Source: an uncultured Persicobacter sp.
GTDB lineage: Bacteria > Bacteroidota > Bacteroidia > Cytophagales > Cyclobacteriaceae
Assembly (NCBI GenBank): GCA_947498325.1
Contig: CANMKE010000002.1
Span: 331,164 to 395,163 of the forward strand
Length of the DNA stretch: 64,000 bases
Direction: 5' to 3'
Position numbers and translations under genes: made by a program. Below are positions 62,314 through 64,000 of this stretch, one piece after another (positions within the stretch are counted from its first letter, which is position 1; each line of letters starts with the position of its first letter). A model generated the notes under the pieces. That model had not been told where the DNA came from and did not search any database. It saw nothing but the letters and a program-made list of their open reading frames with translations.

Positions 62314-63642
62314 TTATTGATCGGAGATTTTTGCTTTGACGTCCTGCGCCCAGTTGAAGCGGTCGGTCGGTGGGAATTTCCAGGGCGCAAAGCTTGTCTC
62401 TACATTCTGGAACATGGCATTCCATGATTGTGGGGTGGAAGATTCCTCCATCGCCATATATCGACGCATTTCAATGATAATAGACAGTGGGTCAATAGTA
62501 ATTGGACAGGCCTCAACACAAGCGTTGCAGGTGGTACAGGCCAGTAATTCCTCCTTATTGATGTAATCTCCATAAAGACTTTTACCGTCCTCAAGGCCTG
62601 CACCTCCTTTACGGATACTCTCGCCAACTTCTTCGGCGCGGTCACGGGTTTTCATCATGATGGCACGGGGGGAAAGTACTTTTCCCGTAGTGTTTGCAGG
62701 ACAACTATCGGTACAACGGCCACACTCTGTACATGCATAAGCATCCATCAGGTGTTTCCAGCTGAGGTCATTGATGTCCTTGGCGCCAAAACGGGGGATT
62801 TCCGCTGGCGGTGGATCAGCAGGTAAGCCGAGCATAGATTTCACCTCATTGGTAACATTGTCCATATTTTTGATTTCCCCTTTTTCTTTCAGGTTACTGA
62901 AATAGGTATTCGGGAAGGCAAGAAATATGTGAAGGTGTTTGGAGTAAGTGATGTAGTAGGCAAAGGCGAAAATACCAGCAATATGCCCCCACCAAGCCAC
63001 GCGTTCAATAATGATGAGTGTATTGGCACTCAGGGGCTCGAATAAGGGAATAAAAATACTGCTGAAGAAGAACGCGCCTGTTACTGGGTAGCCAGCCACC
63101 GCTTTGGTTTGCAAGACCTGATCGGCGCCGTTCATGGCTAAAATAGCGACCATCAGTACCAGTTCAATGACCAAGATTAATGTGGCGTCCATTGTTGGCC
63201 AGCCTTTCATTTCTATTTTTGTAAAACGGCTGATTTTCAATACGTGCCTTCTGATAAGAAAAACGACACAGGAAAATATTACGCCTACCACCAGAAATTC
63301 AAAGAAATTGATCAGCACAGGATAAAAGCTCCCCAATAATGGCGCAAATAATCGGTGTGTACCGAACAGGCCGTCGAGCACGATTTCAAGCACTTCGAGA
63401 TTTATCAGCAGAAAGCCTACATAAATCAGAAGGTGGAGGAAAGCGGCGATGGGTCTTTTGAACATTTTCTTTTGACCAAACGCCACCAACAGCATCTTTT
63501 TCAGGCGCCGTTGTGGCTGATCGGTTCGGTCTTCTTCTTTGCCGAGAAGAATGTTTTTGCGTATCTGCAGGATCCGCCTGCCAATGAAAAAGGCTGAGAC
63601 CCCGAGCAGGATCAGAAAAAATAGCTGAGATAATAGGCTCAT
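62314..63642 (-). CDS. Membrane (HdrE/NarI-like) 4Fe-4S ferredoxin-type protein
   Basis: This 442-residue protein has six membrane helices (~2-22, 65-85, 105-130, 150-172, 185-205, 215-240). Membrane His residues could hold heme b as in HdrE/DsrM. A cytoplasmic domain with two 4Fe-4S motifs follows (ACTECGRCTDSCPAN and ACTTCNACVEACPI). With the HdrB-like gene next to it, this resembles membrane complexes that exchange electrons with menaquinone. No HdrA, lactate, glycolate or ETF subunit gene is adjacent, so the electron donor is unknown. Confidence 0.88.
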   Translation of the reverse strand: MSLLSQLFFLILLGVSAFFIGRRILQIRKNILLGKEEDRTDQPQRRLKKMLLVAFGQKKMFKRPIAAFLHLLIYVGFLLINLEVLEIVLDGLFGTHRLFAPLLGSFYPVLINFFEFLVVGVIFSCVVFLIRRHVLKISRFTKIEMKGWPTMDATLILVIELVLMVAILAMNGADQVLQTKAVAGYPVTGAFFFSSIFIPLFEPLSANTLIIIERVAWWGHIAGIFAFAYYITYSKHLHIFLAFPNTYFSNLKEKGEIKNMDNVTNEVKSMLGLPADPPPAEIPRFGAKDINDLSWKHLMDAYACTECGRCTDSCPANTTGKVLSPRAIMMKTRDRAEEVGESIRKGGAGLEDGKSLYGDYINKEELLACTTCNACVEACPITIDPLSIIIEMRRYMAMEESSTPQSWNAMFQNVETSFAPWKFPPTDRFNWAQDVKAKISDQ

Positions 63643-63766
63643 ATCGTCTTTTTTTGGGTATAAGTGGTCGTATTGATCTTCTTAGAACAGGCTGTTGAAG
63701 TCACTTTATTTCCTATTCTTTATATAAGATAACCAATGTTTATAAATTATGGTTGATTAATGCTAT

Positions 63767-63796
63767 AAAATGTTCGGCATGCCGAGCATTTTTTTC
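63767..63796. repeat. 22-base palindrome with T tail in a divergent spacer
   Basis: AATGTTCGGCA/TGCCGAGCATT pair with one G-T and no real loop, followed by seven T on the plus strand. It looks like a terminator, yet no plus-strand gene lies upstream. It may be an operator or the end of an unannotated RNA. Confidence 0.55.
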
Positions 63797-63877
63797 AAAT
63801 TCACCGTTGAGGGAAGATTAATGGGCTTGATTATCAATTTGTTTGCTTAAATGTTCAGATTTTTTCGGAAAATGGAC

Positions 63878-63907
63878 TTGTGTTTCGGCGAAAATGCCGT
63901 ATGTTTG
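63878..63907 (+). promoter_or_regulatory. Bacteroidota-type promoter for tRNA-Phe
   Basis: A -33 TTG (63878-63880), a 19-base spacer and a -7 TATGTTTG (63900-63907) match the consensus. Start near 63914 is 10 bases before the mature tRNA. Confidence 0.65.
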
Positions 63908-63923
63908 CAATCCGAAACGACGA

Positions 63924-63996
63924 GGTGCTTTAGCTCAGTTGGTAGAGCATCGGACTGAAAATCCGTGAGTCGGTGGTTCGAGTCCACTAAGCACCA
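63924..63996 (+). tRNA. tRNA-Phe (anticodon GAA)
   Basis: A full cloverleaf is seen. Acceptor arms are GGTGCTT and AAGCACC, the D arm is GCTC/GAGC, and the anticodon loop CTGAAAA has GAA at 63957-63959. The T arm has loop TTCGAGT, and the discriminator is A. The outermost anticodon-stem pair is T-T. CCA is not encoded, so it must be added after transcription. Confidence 0.97.
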
Positions 63997-64000
63997 CAAA

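Overview
The window is ordinary chromosome of a Bacteroidota member, most likely Cytophagales (a gliding, Flammeovirga/Persicobacter-like marine lineage is my guess from gene content only). The evidence is the type IX secretion/gliding set gldK-gldL-gldM-gldN with an upstream PorP/SprF protein, a PorW/SprE lipoprotein and a PorE-like OmpA protein; a DUF4270 protein; a DUF4271-hemD pair; tandem YceI proteins; a split ATP synthase operon; and many upstream regions with the Bacteroidota promoter element TAnnTTTG. No insertion sequence, prophage, CRISPR array or rRNA was seen.

Layout. 0-3.7 kb: the 3' part of a DUF4270 gene, an orphan membrane histidine kinase and a family 2 glycosyltransferase. 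3.7-17 kb: polA, a YitT-type membrane protein, a fasciclin lipoprotein, an unknown membrane protein, two tandem YceI genes, a large AsmA-like protein, an M20 amidohydrolase and anaerobic ribonucleotide reductase nrdD. An 837-base gene-free stretch follows. 17.9-24.8 kb: uvrA, a small secreted protein, a LytS/LytR-type two-component pair and hemW. 24.8-32.3 kb: DUF4271, hemD, PorP/SprF and gldKLMN. 32.3-39.3 kb: uvrC, then a porW-PBP1A operon, both on the minus strand. 39.6-46.7 kb: M23 peptidase, bactofilin and the ATP synthase genes atpZ-(atpI-like)-atpB-E-F-H-A-G; atpD and atpC are not here. 46.7-47.2 kb: a dense cluster of DnaA boxes. 47-64 kb: a UbiA-like protein, galK divergent from a sugar transporter, a DUF2141 protein, aspS, a cytidylate kinase-like protein, two small unknowns, pullulanase, purM, a PorE-like OmpA protein with its conserved partner, an HdrB/HdrE-like iron-sulfur pair, and tRNA-Phe.

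How the parts fit. Several genes belong to the cell envelope and to protein export through the type IX system: GldLM motor, GldKN ring, PorP/SprF, PorW and PorE-like. Cell-wall enzymes (PBP1A, M23 peptidase, bactofilin) are interleaved with them. The right part has a carbohydrate theme (galactokinase, hexose transporter, pullulanase). Convergent gene pairs are mostly separated by strong bidirectional hairpin terminators.

The most notable non-coding signal is the DnaA-box cluster at about 46.69-47.16 kb, a candidate replication origin or DnaA-titration site. Next come a near-perfect 22-base palindrome upstream of nrdD, several unexplained inverted repeats in divergent promoter regions, and hairpins placed after atpE and after atpA. 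I did not find a clearly new multi-gene system.
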